Positions 53,130 to 64,000 of a stretch of DNA of 64,000 bases are shown piece by piece. How positions within the stretch are numbered: the stretch's first letter is position 1; each line of letters begins with the position of its first letter. The DNA comes from Kappaphycus alvarezii (Eukaryota > Rhodophyta > Florideophyceae > Gigartinales > Solieriaceae): positions 186,001-250,000 of the forward strand of contig NADL03000084.1 of the NCBI GenBank assembly GCA_002205965.3, in the 5' to 3' direction. Position numbers and translations under genes: made by a program. The notes beneath the pieces were generated by a model, which saw nothing but the letters and a program-made list of their open reading frames with translations, made no database searches and was not told where the DNA came from.

Positions 53130-54835
53130 CTATTGTGGGGTTGTGGATAAAAGTGAAGCACCAACTGATGGGTATAGAGGCAATGATTTTAGATTTTGAG
53201 GCTCTTTGAATTATAAAAAAGTAGGCGAAAATTGGTCCTGTGGTGATAATTAGTGAAATCTGTCTTTAGAAGGATTATTTACGGCAAAATTAAGTGTACA
53301 AATCTTAATTATGGACGAATATATTTAGGGTCTGGGATTATCGTAGAAAAGGAGGCAAAAAGAATCACTTTCATGGAAGGAGCTGATAACACATAAAAAA
53401 GAAACAGAGAACAGGAAAGAGTATAAAGAAAAGTAAATTTGGTTTGCGTAAAAGAATAGAAAGTGTACAGATAAAAAAGAAAAATAAGTGTAACAGAGAA
53501 ACACAACGAGAAACAATTTCTGCGTGTAAAGAGAATACTCTTAGTTTCTCGCTTGAAACCTTTGCCTTTCAAAATTAAGCAATCCAAACATTTATTCCGT
53601 TTTGGATAACACTTTTGGGTAGACTATCGCCTAATGGTTACCTTTGTTTGGTAATGCAAGTTCATTCAGAATCTTGATACCTGCTTAAAGTTTCCGTAGA
53701 GTGATAAGCCAGCAGAATTCATTATAAATTTTCTATCAGCTTTCACAAAGTCATTCAATGCTGTTAACTTCATTAAATAAGCAAGAGAGATTTGTAAAAG
53801 CCTCGGTGTGTGGATGTCAAGAGAGACTTAAGATATGTTTAACGCCATTGCAATTCGATCGTGGGGATCAGATGGAAGTTCTCGTTCCATCGAAATGGAG
53901 TCTAACCATGAGTACTTCTGGACGAGTATGATCCGAGGCAACCTGTAGCTGAGTCACAGATGGACGATAGACTCTGAACCCTTGTACTCATTTTCTTCAA
54001 GAAATTTTAACATGTTAGGACTACAAGCTCATTAGACCCTTTCATGGTACCTGGTTGGCACATATTTTGAGCAACATTTGCAAAAGGTAACTCAATGGAA
54101 AATATTACGCAGGACTAAACCACAAGAATCTCATAAAAATAAAGGGTAAAGGTTTGGGTATTTTTCTATTGAATCAAATCATCAGATAGAAAGATACCAT
54201 CCACTTCTAGTGTTCAGACCCCTTTAGCATCGCAAATATTTATAAAGGTATGAAAAATATAAAATGGATAGTGATACGCACTGTATTAAAATTTCAGTTG
54301 TTCATGCAACTGTCTTCAATCGGCAGCAGAAATTTTGGTGCTATTCTGAAAAAAATGCTCTTTATTTAGCTTAACTAAGCGTTTTCTTGTCGAAAGAAGT
54401 CTCCTCTTTGGGAAATGAATTAAGTAACTCCATGATCTTCAACCCAAGCTATTTTAGTGCAATATAATGTTAGTATTGACAATACTTGAAAGCACAGTCG
54501 CTACGTGTTTTCAAGTTTGATTGTGTACTTTTTCGGCGTTCAGGCAATCGCATGTCATTTTACGATTAATAATTGAAATATATTATATGAATGTAAAGAT
54601 TAAGATAGAGCTAATAAAATTATATGAAAGTACCGATAATATCAAAGCATTTGATAAACTTTTTTTTCAATGTCTATTCGAAGTATATGAAATAGGAAAT
54701 GTAACCAGTGAAGATGAGACAAGAAGTAGTGCTTATTAGTCAGGACCAAACACTGAAAAAGGGAATATTTCATTTTCTTTTCCGGTGAGATACTAACTGG
54801 AATTGAAGAGACACAATCCGATTGGAGGGGAATAT
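53130..54835. other. AT-rich, no gene
   Basis: Short frames only. A reverse NLR1-tail core (AAAGGTTTGGGTATTTTTC) lies at about 54139-54172. Nothing else is recognised. Confidence 0.5.
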
Positions 54836-54837
54836 GG

Positions 54838-54920
54838 AGTGGTCTAATGTTTGAAGAGTATGGTCAGGCTTGGCCCGGAATATCTTAGAGGGTGACCAGT
54901 ACTACCTCTGAATGGTCCCT
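54838..54920 (+). repeat. 80-bp repeat, pair of 3133-3212
   Basis: GTATGGTCAGGCTTGGCCCG, then GAATATCTTAGAGGGTGACC and a CTACCTCTGAA end. In both copies TGGCCCG is followed by an ATATC block and TACCTCT. Confidence 0.65.
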
Positions 54921-54934
54921 AAAAGCCGTATCAA

Positions 54935-55095
54935 GGCCCGGCAGCAGGCATGCTGCGTTGAAAATTACGGCCACAGCAGCGTACCTTTGGATTAGAACCG
55001 CTCATACCTTACCATAAGTCTCCATTTCCCTGACGGTCTCGTTCCTCGAAACATCGCCTAGCACCCCAACAGTTGCGTGCCAGCCTACGACAGTA
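54935..55095 (-). mobile_element. NLR1 3' coding fragment (minus strand, ~160 bp)
   Basis: The reverse complement aligns with 4940-5105: GGCTGGCACGCAACTG, GATGTTTCGAGGAACG, ATGGAGACTTATGG and CGCAGCATGCCTGCTG. Frames are broken. Confidence 0.7.
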
Positions 55096-55099
55096 CATA

Positions 55100-57820
55100 T
55101 GCGACTACAATTCAAGCATGAAATAAATTCCTCCTTTCCAAGTATAAAAATAGGAAACCATTAATAAATACCCCACTTTGTCTTGAAAGATACAAAGGCT
55201 ACTTTTCAAACATAGTCAAATTAATCCTTTGTCCGTTACTAATAGCAAGATTCAAGATAAAGAATTGGTGATCCGTCTCTATCAATATCTACGGTATAGT
55301 GATAAAAAGCAGGATGCACTTTCTTGGGATTGAACGGTTTTCAGATATTATAGAAACATATTAGAACCATTCTGAAGAAAAGGATGTCAGTCTACAAAGA
55401 AAAAAGGTTAATACAAGTTGCTCAAAATGATTTGAAATGGAGATGGTGAATATTTTAGAGGAATATTATAAAATGTTTGTCTGACCCAAAGAAAAACTGT
55501 GCAGAACCCGGGAAACCTGTGTGATAAATACGGAATTCACGGTTACCCACTTGGAGTATATTTAAATCTTGGTTAGTATGATTTGCTCGACAATTCAAAG
55601 TTCAAACTGTCCTTATTCGTCATTAATTTTTAATTACCTAGTGAAACTTCTGCTTCGGTTTTAACAATTCTAAAAATAAAGGAAACGAGATCGAAGTTTC
55701 ACGGTTTTCATACTAAAATAATTAGACTATAAGAAATGAAAAGGAATATCAAATCATCTATAATATACTAGAGTTTATGGCAGCCGGCAGAATTATATTC
55801 ATTCATCGAAGTTTATGTGTGGTAATCAAAAAGTAATAAGAAATCTGGGAAAAATGTACAAGTATTGTTCAGAGCAAATATTTTACTAACAATGAATATT
55901 TCTACTTTCAGTTATTACCTAATGTGTTTCAACAAAAGATTAGATTGATGGAAATATTAATTTTTCGAAGAGCTTATCGTGGACAACTTATTTGGCTAGT
56001 TATTATTTTTTACTCTCTCATTTTATTCCTATGAATTTCATATGTATTAGGCCTTACATATTTCTGTCTGACTCATATTCTTTTTTTCTATTTTTAGTTT
56101 CTCCCTTAGTTTCTTCAAGTTTTCTGCGGGCTAACTAGGATCAATTTATTTTTAATGATTCCTGATTACTTGCTTCTGTAGTCTCGACTATTCTCTTTTT
56201 AGAGCTGATTGTCGATGTTATTCCATTTAGTCTTATCAGTCAATTGTTATGTCGACAGTTTTTCTGTTCTTTTGGCTTTGAATATACACTCTTTCAGCAT
56301 TTTTTTGGCGTCAATTTTAATGCATCTTTTTATCTGCTTTAGTTTCAATCGTACCCACTTCCTCATCCTATTACTTTAGGCTGTATTATCTAATTTTACT
56401 GCTCTGTAACTATCAATAGGACTCTTAAATCGTAGCCAAACGTGCCTTTGGTTTATTTCATACTTTGAATGCTTACATTTTTTATGAGATCATATTAAAT
56501 TTGAATCACCCATTCCTTGAATAATGCAATACATTTTTTGATAACAGAACTATACTTTCATAATCAATTACAGCTTAACTGCACATATTACATCTTTCAA
56601 CTCGGAGAAGCGTAAGTAGGAGGGGCGTTATGTTATCTTTTAATTCTTTTGTTCAGAAGCCCATGGGCTCGTCTAGAAATACGGGAAGTTCTACCATATT
56701 TACCGCAGATGATTAATTATTACCTTAAACTCAGAACTATGCGGGGCTTTATCAGAAGTTTTGATTTAAAAAGTTTAGAAAAGGAACATTAACTTGACAA
56801 GCTTAGATTTTAACATTAATCTTCACCGAATCTGTAAAATAAGAGTTCTAATGGTCAATCAGAGTCAAAAATTCACGGAATCAATTTGAGTCGTGAAATA
56901 TTCTTCATAGCCTCGTTAAATATTCTGCACAGACTGACTATTCATTCTGATTGGGGAACAAACCAGTTTTAAATGGATATGTTTTAATAAAAATATTATA
57001 TTACCTCATAGTAGGCTTAATGAAATCCAAAATGAGCACAAAATACAATAAACAGTCTTTTGGAATATCAGAAGCAGCTTTTGTTTCTATACTAGACTTT
57101 TTGTTTTGGATCCAGTTGGTAAAGTGATTAAGCATGTCCAAGTACTTTGAAAAGTTTCGAAAAAGAGAGAGCTAATATGAAACTATACTGTTGAATAAAA
57201 TGTGCCCAAAAAATATCCAGAAAATATATATGTATCTTTTATTCCATATATTTCTGATAACTGTACAGTAGAGAGCTATTAAACTCTCGTAAGGTTTTCA
57301 TCGCAAAACTATAAAACATTGAATCTATTTTGCAGAATAATTAGTGAAAAATTTCTAATCTAACAATAAGTATTCTTTTCTTTCTTATTTTTAATTTTCA
57401 ATTGCTTTGACCGAATGTTTCTATCTATGTAAATTCTGCTATTTCTCTGGCTGACTGTGCAAGAATTTTTTGAAGCTTTGCTAACTTTTGTTTTCGATTT
57501 ATGTAATTCATCCTATTCAGTAATGAGGTACCGCTCTTTAGAATGTCAGATATTTGAAGATTTTTTCAACGATGGAAATTCAATTTTTTCCTAGTAAATT
57601 GTGAATATACAAGAAATTGATAATGGAAAGGCAATACAGTTATACGCTTAAATTAATTCAACTTTAATTCTTTGAGCAACGGTAAAACCCTTTCTGATAC
57701 TTTTTTTTGGATTGGATTATAAATATTCATAGTTTCAAATTCTCAAGAAATATTTCTAATTATACGTTTATGATTTTTTCGATGACATTAAGCAAGATTT
57801 AGATGATGAAAATCTCCTTT
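55100..57820. other. AT-rich, no readable gene
   Basis: No frame above 60 codons and no motif or repeat that I can support. Confidence 0.5.
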
Positions 57821-57823
57821 GTT

Positions 57824-58310
57824 TAGAATTAATAGCGACTATCTCTTTAGTTGTAGGTATCCTTATGATTTTAAGTGTAATTTTTCTGTTGAATCCAGTT
57901 CCAGCAGATCATCTAGCGGCTTTCCGGCATTACTGCAGTTAAATTTCCAACGTATATACTGGTCAAATTGTTTATGCCCAGCAAAGTGCTGTAAGTTTGA
58001 GCTGAACTCTTTAACATCAGCTCGATCATCTTAGATTAACTCAGAACAGATTTAAGTCTATCCTCTCAACGATGTCTACATTTCTTCCAGAAATTTACAT
58101 CGGTTGACTGGAAGCACCAGTCGGTTCGCCTAGAGGTCTATGTAGCCCTGCTTTCGCTCCGCATTCTGTCCAAACTCCATCACCTGATGATGACCACTTT
58201 CACACCTCTCACCTCTCTCTCTTTAAACTAAATCCCTCATTTTTTTCTCCCATGTGATCGCTTACCCGCTCTTTCTCTTTCTTTCTCGCTATGTATATCA
58301 GCGAACGGGC
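57824..58310 (+). repeat. Copia 5' LTR (diverged)
   Basis: Shares with 61576-62050, in order: AGTGTAATTT, GTGCTGTAAGTTTGAGCTGA, ATCAGCTC, TCTACAT, GGAAGCAC/GAAGCAC, CCTCTC and a CT-rich end. Confidence 0.7.
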
Positions 58311-60550
58311 TCAGGTCCTTACCAATGCTCACCAACCTACCTCCTTTGCTCAAAAGAAACCTACTTCGCAGAGACCAAAACCGTTAAAGCTGCTGCTGTT
58401 TTAAGGTGACTTCCCAGCCATCTCTGTGCTATCTATCGACCTCCTATCTTGTTAACTGTCTAATTCACATAATCTCGGTACTACTTACCTCAGTTGATTT
58501 TGCGTTGAAGTTTTTTCATCTTCCGCACCACAAATCAGTCCATATTGCAGCCGGAATACTCGTTTCTACATGACTTCTCTCTTTGTCACATACCTGGGTA
58601 TTTTGCACGGCCCGTGACGAGTTTTAAAAGTAAGTTCAAACCTTGTCGTACTTTAACTTTCTGAATGTCTGCCAAACTTCTTTTAGTTCTTCACCTAACC
58701 CTGCAATTCCGTTCTTCCAGTGATCATCTACATGTTTTTTTCTTCGTGGGATCTAGAACTTCCCGGACTATGATTTCATCTTCTGCATTTTTTTCCTTCC
58801 TCACTTGGACTCGCTCCGAGAAGCACTAAGAATTGCGTCCCAAGTGTGGCTTTTCGACTACACCACAAATAAATTGGACGGAGAAGGCGGTGAATTCTTT
58901 TCCACAATTACTACTCCAGACATCGTCATCATCTTCCATTTACCTCACAAGAAGGACTAATTCCAGCAGCAAACTCTAGCCTTTAGAAAGGAGAATTCTA
59001 TCGCCGACCCATGATCGACGGGTACAATCAAACTTCGCTCTTAGCCTTTTCTTTAGTCCTGCAGGCGCATCAACAATGAGAAAGGAAAATACGTCGGGAT
59101 ACCAAACCGACAGAACCTGTTCAAGTCGTTTCTTTGATCTCACGAACTCTAGTCCCGGTCTCCCTTAGTATCCATTATCTCCTGCTGCTCCTACTCCTGA
59201 ATATATTTCTACATTTTCATGGTTTCATACTTCTCACTCCTTCGAGGCACTCTCTTCTGGTCCTTCTCATCATGCCTCCGTCTCTCAAAGTACACCCCCT
59301 ATTACTATCCCTATCTTTAAGCAGAATATTTCCTTCCCTACCCGCGATCTCTATCAGCTCAAAGTATACCTCTTAATGCGGGTAAAACAGCACAGAAGTG
59401 TTTAGAAATGCTTCTATCGACTGTAGCCACGAAGCACAACCGAGAAGAGCAAATTCGCCGTACAAATAAGTAAATTTGATCTCGAGCCACTTTTTGTCCT
59501 CTTTGCTAACCACAGTTCTCTTTCACCCCACTGAACTATTTCATGGATTCCCTGGACTTCCATTAGAAAATCTAGAAAAGCCCCGCCCTACGTTCTTTGA
59601 GAGGAGGTGAAGATCACTTTAATGAAGAAACTCCAGGAGCTTCCTAACCAAAGGAATGTACTTGTAATAAAACAGATTAAAAGATCGAGGTAGCTATCAG
59701 ACTGACCCTTCACGACATTCATCTCAAACAAGTAAAACATGACGATACAGCCAAGGTCACCAGGTCGATAATCTGTTATATTTTTGGAAAGAATTAATTT
59801 GTCAACAAACTCGCCGCCAGGGGTCGATTTTATACCACCAAGATGAATTCGAACTAGAAAATACTTTCGTTTTTCGCATGTATTCACCAGCTAGCTGCAA
59901 CTATCAAATCTATGTACGTCTACATCTAGGAAAGCGGAATGGACATTGCTTTACTCAACATCTACCCCGTCAATTCGATTTTCGCATCCCGTCAATTGAC
60001 GCTGCTCACACTGATGATGACAAATTCTAGTTCGAGGTTTTTCAAAGCAGATGAAACAAAGAGGAACAAGCACACACGCAACGACACTAGGACGCCTTCA
60101 GAGATCCAGGACCCGCAGCTCACAGTGGTAAAAGCGTCGACATCTCAAGAGAGACTCTTCAGATGAAATGGGTTTGCAATATGGCAAGCACCGCAACACC
60201 AGTAGCTGCTTCCAAAATAATTCTCTCCTCTCCACTGTTGGCCACCGAGCTCGGAATCACTTCAAATAGGGCCTAAATAGTGGGGAAAATCTTGTCACTT
60301 CCAAATCTACCATTGAGAAAGAAGAAGACAGGGAAGAATATAGAGACAGTTTATGACTACTATGCATATCCGATTATCGCGCCTCTCATTTAGGGACCAA
60401 GAATCGGATCTCCAGAAAAGACCTTACGCCCTTTGATTTTGAACCGATCAATATGTGGATGATAAGAAAAATTCTGTTACTCTTAACATATTAAGTCAAA
60501 TCAGTATTACAATGAAAAGAATTTGGACTCCAATATCCTTCGCTAATGAA
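58311..60550 (+). other. Interior of copia element, gag region not readable
   Basis: Expected to contain gag. Only short frames with stops are present, such as 59134-59376 (leucine-rich, unrecognised). Confidence 0.4.
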
Positions 60551-60553
60551 TGA

Positions 60554-60766
60554 GTGATTGACTCGAACTATACCTCGCATGTGACATATGATCGAACTCC
60601 CTTCGTTACATATCATGCCCCCTTGTCCCAATCAACTATAGATCTGGGAGCAGATTCCAAAGAGCCAATCGAAGGGACAGGTGATGTAACCGTATCCCTG
60701 CTTAGTAATGAGAATGCATTCAAACGCTTTTTGAAGGGGGTTCTTCGCTTATCTACCCTTCGATAA
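60554..60766 (+). pseudogene. Copia aspartic protease relic
   Basis: The frame reads MIDSNYTSHVTYDRTPFVTY, fitting the copia protease start (usual W..DSGAS.H...D...F). Then come a TIDLG position, IEGTGDVTV and FLKGVLRLSTLR for the usual L..VLYVP.L. The active-site DSG is altered to DSN. Two stops follow before the next frame. Confidence 0.65.
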
Positions 60767-60774
60767 TAGCTTCT

Positions 60775-61207
60775 TTCTATATTTTCTATGGCTAGTCTTT
60801 GCATGTACTCTTCTTTAAACTACGACGGAGTCCTTCTCATAAATAAAATGGGTGGCGGAATAGTTGTCTCTTGGGCTCTTGCGAAAAGAATCTATACAAA
60901 AGATACCTGTCGCGTGGCCCATCATCGCATGGAGAGAAAACTGAACCTCTTTCAATCATCCCATGCTGAGGAAACAGTTAAGAGGTTCAACATGAGTGAC
61001 GCAAAGCCTGCCGAAACTTCTATCTTTCTCATGGATAAAGACAAGGATGACGAAAAAAATTATACACTCCATTCATTGACTCCTTACCGATCCGCAGATG
61101 GAGTTTTCCATTTTATGACGATATGTGCCCGGCTTGACATCGGTTTTGCATTTGGAAAGCATTCAAAACACTGTGAAAAGCCTCTCTTTGCCACCGGAAC
61201 ACGGTAA
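60775..61207 (+). pseudogene. Copia pre-integrase segment joined to RT end/RNase H start
   Basis: The first third (DGVLLINKMGGGIV) matches the gag-pre-integrase stretch that follows the protease. From about residue 45 it switches to the end of RT, with ERKLNLFQSSHAEETVKRFN and MSDAKPAETS, then YRSADGVFHFMTICARLDIG and the RNase H entry. The switch point marks an internal deletion of about 2 kb relative to a normal copia pol. The frame is intact for 139 codons, so the deletion may be in frame, but no catalytic unit is left. Confidence 0.7.
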
Positions 61208-61575
61208 AATGGCTATAACACTACGTCAACAGAACAATACATTTTAAAGTTAGTAACAGACTCTCTGTATTTCCCCAGAAACCATCCAAAGCAGTGACTT
61301 TGATTTATCTAGCCTTCGTTCGGCACGTAAAATGGACCGAAATGTTTGTCTTTTTAACGTACGGATGACCTACATGCTGCAGCTCAATGGAGCCAGGATT
61401 TTAGCTTAATCTTCCTAATTCCTTACTACCTCGTTAGAGAGCCATTTGCTGTAAATCAGATCGAATTATCTTTTCTCACAATAGATAAAAAAGGGTCCCA
61501 CATTCTGATGAAATCTCTGCTTCCAGTCTAGTTCTTGTAGTTTCGAAGTGAATTGAGCATTTTGCTCTTACATTT

Positions 61576-62050
61576 CAGAATTAATATTGTATTGTTTTGA
61601 AATCTTAAGTGCACGATTGTGGTCAGGCTCAAGTTTGAGTGTGAGTTTTAGTGTAATTTCTCTGTTGATTTTAATGCTGACAACTGATACAGCGCCTTAC
61701 AAGCATTAATGTATTTTAATGTTCAGCCTATAACCTTGACTGTTAAGTTTACGCATTGTACAGTGCTGTAAGTTTGAGCTGATACCTTTAATATCAGCTC
61801 AAATATTTCAGATTAGATCAACCATGTAAATGTTTTTCCTCTCACTGTCGTCTACATGCTTCCATAAACTACCTTCGATTGGTTTGAAGCACTAGCTAAC
61901 TCACTTCAAGGACTGCGTAAGCCCCGTTCTCACTCTGCCGTCTATCTGTATAAGTTTGAACATCAAATTCACCTCTCTTAACTCTCTCTCCATTTCTCTC
62001 GTTCGCCCTTTTACTCTTTTCATTCTGCCTATCAATGAAAACATCAACAT
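61576..62050 (+). repeat. Copia 3' LTR (diverged)
   Basis: Partner of 57824-58310. It contains the same GTGCTGTAAGTTTGAGCTGA core and a pyrimidine-rich end. Confidence 0.7.
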
Positions 62051-62054
62051 ATTG

Positions 62055-62990
62055 CAATAGTTAAGAGCCAATATGGAACATGCAACCTACCACTAGGGGA
62101 TCAGTGTTTTCAAATTTCAAGTTGAGAAGAAATAATTAACCCCAAAAGCTTCAATTTAAGTGGAAAAGTAGATATTAAATTAAAAAGTGCGTGCAGACCT
62201 TTGTCGGTAGAAGATGAAGTATCAGTAACTAAGGGACCTAGAATGCTTTACAAGTGAAACAGTGCTGCAATTATGTAAGTACAGTTTGGTTAAATTGTAA
62301 AATAAAATTATGACTATATGGTAGTATTTATCACAATGTTACAACATCCAAAAATTTCTCTTGAGGCATCAAATTTTATGGAAATCGAGATGATAACTTT
62401 TTATCAAAAAATAGGAAACTGCAAATATAGAAATGAAATATTTTAATCTAATCCATTTACTTCTCCAGTTAAAATCAAGTTACGTTCAAAAATTTAAACT
62501 ATAAAACTGCTGTCCAGAAAATTATGAAATCCTCTGCAATAAGCTTGACGCTAAATTTACCTTCATAGCTAACATTGGACATTTTCGTTTCATTTCATTC
62601 CCAACTCAGAATTTATGTTCTTTACGTTTATAAACCATAATTAAAAAACTGAAATTAAGCCTATTTCACACACCATATCATATTTGAATCGTTTTAAATA
62701 TCTCTTAAAATAATTACAGAAAAGAAGAGAAATGGTTTACATGAAAGTAATCTCTTTTTAAAAGTTTTACTTTTTCTTCCACCTTTTTGGAATAATAGCA
62801 AAACTGTGTTTGCAAGAAAAGAAACTAATTCCAATATTTACTTAGTAGGATAAGAAAAATACTAGAACTTCAGCAGTACTTGAAAGTTTCATTCCCGAAT
62901 TGGTACTGAACTTGATTAATAACAAAACAAAAATTCCTGGAATCTATTATAGTTCCATGCGCTACCAATGACATTTAAAATGCGGTAATT
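62055..62990. other. AT-rich, no gene
   Basis: No frame or repeat that I can support. Confidence 0.5.
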
Positions 62991-63010
62991 GAACTTTGCG
63001 TTGAGATAAA

Positions 63011-63055
63011 CTGATCAAGATAATAGTTAGAGGACCGGAGAAGCTTCGAGCTCAC
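63011..63055 (-). other. Candidate 45-nt intron at the end of the secreted-protein gene
   Basis: On the minus strand: GTGAGC donor after GCA G, then TCCTCTAACTATTATCTTG (CTAAC branch-like) and ATCAG as acceptor. Splicing would replace the last nine residues with a different end of about 26 residues. The spacing is typical of very short introns in compact eukaryotes. Without transcripts this stays a candidate. Confidence 0.4.
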
Positions 63056-63338
63056 CTGCGAAGGCAAGTCCAACTCCAACACCAGCACCAGCAAGAGCAA
63101 CGTCCCCACCAGAGGCAGCAGCAGATCCAGAGGTAGTGTCACCGCCAACGGCAACAGCATTGTCCCCGGTAGCAGAGGCGCTGGTAGAGTCTGTCGTCAC
63201 GGAAACAGTGGAAGTTTCCGCTCCCATCCCAGGCACCATGGCGGCGGGAGACATTGAAGGTGTCGGGGAGGCCGGCGCGACGCGGTGGGCGTTGGCGAAG
63301 GCGAAGATAGCGGCGATGACTGCAGTTGTGAACTTCAT
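63027..63338 (-). CDS. Small secreted or surface-anchored Ala/Ser/Thr-rich protein
   Basis: ATG 63338 is in a good context (CCTAAAAAATGAAG). Residues 1-17 are a clear signal peptide (MKFTTAVIAAIFAFANA) with a likely cut after ANA. The mature part is rich in Ser, Thr, Pro, Ala and Gly (STVSVTTDSTSASATGDNAV) and should be O-glycosylated. Residues about 79-94 are hydrophobic (DVALAGAGVGVGLAFAG), like a GPI signal or membrane anchor. As one exon it has 103 residues and ends GELEASPVL. A splice donor (CAG|GTGAGC) lies within the last codons, so the true C-terminus may come from a second exon. No family is recognised. This is the most ordinary host gene in the window. Confidence 0.75.
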   Translation of the reverse strand: MKFTTAVIAAIFAFANAHRVAPASPTPSMSPAAMVPGMGAETSTVSVTTDSTSASATGDNAVAVGGDTTSGSAAASGGDVALAGAGVGVGLAFAGELEASPVL

Positions 63339-63435
63339 TTTTTAGGATTGAGGCGGAGGTGTGATTTCAAAATGAATGAATGCTGAGTATGCTGCTTCTT
63401 ACCTTAAACGGAAAAACATTTTCTTTCTTTTGAAA

Positions 63436-63462
63436 TTTGGTTCCTTATATTGTATTTGAAGA
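63436..63462 (-). promoter_or_regulatory. TATA-like box of the secreted-protein gene
   Basis: CAAATACAATATAAGGAACC on the minus strand, about 110 bp before the ATG. A pyrimidine-containing leader follows. Confidence 0.5.
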
Positions 63463-63479
63463 GATGGCTATATGATTAG

Positions 63480-64000
63480 TGCCACGAAGTACAGTACTGG
63501 CGTAACAAAGACAATCAAATTAGAGACCATATTCATTCAGTGGAAATCGTGAAACTAATTTTTGAGTCTTTTTCTGAAAGGGTTTCGTTTTTAACGATCT
63601 TCCCTTGTGTAAAGACACGCTGCGGCGACGGTTTATTCCAACACAGCATGACTTTCCGGTGGCCTTAGACAAGCCTTGTGATGTCGCCCCGGCTGACCTG
63701 CCTCCTTTCCGGACTCTCTAATACACAGACCTTTCACTTTAGTCTCAGAAACTAACCGTCTTACATACATAATCAGTAATGCACCCTAAATACCCGTTTT
63801 TATTGACAGTTATAGATATTTCGTGTTTCGAAAGAATGTTTAGGGAAGCTAGGTGTTTTTGGTTCCGTAATGTTTGGAAAAACTTTTCATTCTCTTCCAT
63901 GCATCATAACTTACTGATTGTTTTGATAATTTTAAGAATATTTTTTGTTAATATATTCCAATACTTAATAAAGCTATTAAACGAGTTATTTAGTTTCAGT
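63480..64000. other. No supported feature
   Basis: A short GC-richer patch lies at 63.61-63.72 kb. No frame or motif is recognised before the window ends. Confidence 0.5.

Larger units (their letters stand above)
57824..62050 (+). mobile_element. Ty1/copia LTR element with large internal deletion
   Basis: Direct repeats of about 480 bp (57824-58310 and 61576-62050) flank about 3.3 kb. The interior keeps a copia protease (60554-60766), the stretch between protease and integrase, and then, after a jump, the RT end and RNase H start (to 61207). The integrase core and most of RT are absent. No intact gag could be read in 58.3-60.5 kb. LTR identity looks like roughly 65-70%, so the insertion is old. 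LTR ends are approximate. Lineage differs from the minus-strand copia relic at 7.9-9.3 kb as far as the short overlap allows. Confidence 0.75.

Overview
This is a transposon-dominated piece of a eukaryotic nuclear genome. Nothing looks bacterial: there are no operons, ribosome binding sites or RNA genes. Instead there are Ty3/gypsy and Ty1/copia LTR retrotransposons, non-LTR retrotransposon 3' ends, dispersed short repeats, and long AT-rich stretches full of decayed element fragments. The one ordinary-looking host gene (63.0-63.4 kb) has a TATA-like box, a signal peptide and a possible 45-nt intron with a CTAAC branch site. That would suit a compact-intron eukaryote such as a fungus, but a red alga or another repeat-rich protist is not excluded. 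I do not assign a species.

Layout. 0-7.6 kb: gene-poor, with fragments of a non-LTR element here called NLR1 (best copy 4.35-5.17 kb) and its scattered tail. 7.9-9.3 kb: broken copia RT/RNase H on the minus strand. 9.27-15.35 kb: a structurally complete but defective Ty3/gypsy element on the minus strand. It has two ~645-bp LTRs, gag, and a pol missing RNase H and the integrase core, plus an extra 3' gene made of two related copies of an unrecognised domain. 15.4-31.3 kb: older relics of the same gypsy family (18.8-19.9 kb plus; 24.3-28.3 kb minus), LTR fragments, and two copies of an acidic-protein ORF that always sits just before an LTR fragment. 31.3-32.7 and 47.7-49.2 kb: two paralogous intronless genes for an unrecognised ~470-residue protein with two hydrophobic segments. 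The first has a frameshift; the second is intact. 34-43.7 kb: AT-rich, decayed gypsy fragments only. 43.7-46.04 kb: a short element with ~410-424-bp terminal repeats carrying hairpins, one repeat being split by a second non-LTR type (NLR2). 50-55 kb: further NLR1 pieces and the third acidic ORF with its LTR. 57.8-62.05 kb: a copia element with LTRs and a large internal deletion. 63.0-63.4 kb: the small secreted protein gene.

Most likely working genes are the paralogue at 47.7-49.1 kb and the secreted protein at 63.0-63.3 kb. Everything else is mobile DNA or its debris. The parts least explained by known families are the paralogue pair (with signs of gene conversion and ACAGT-rich flanks), the tandem-domain 3' ORF of the gypsy element, and the acidic ORF family.

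Method limits: all homology calls come from reading motifs and aligning window sequences by eye. No database search was possible, boundaries of old repeats are approximate, and identity figures are estimates from short hand alignments.
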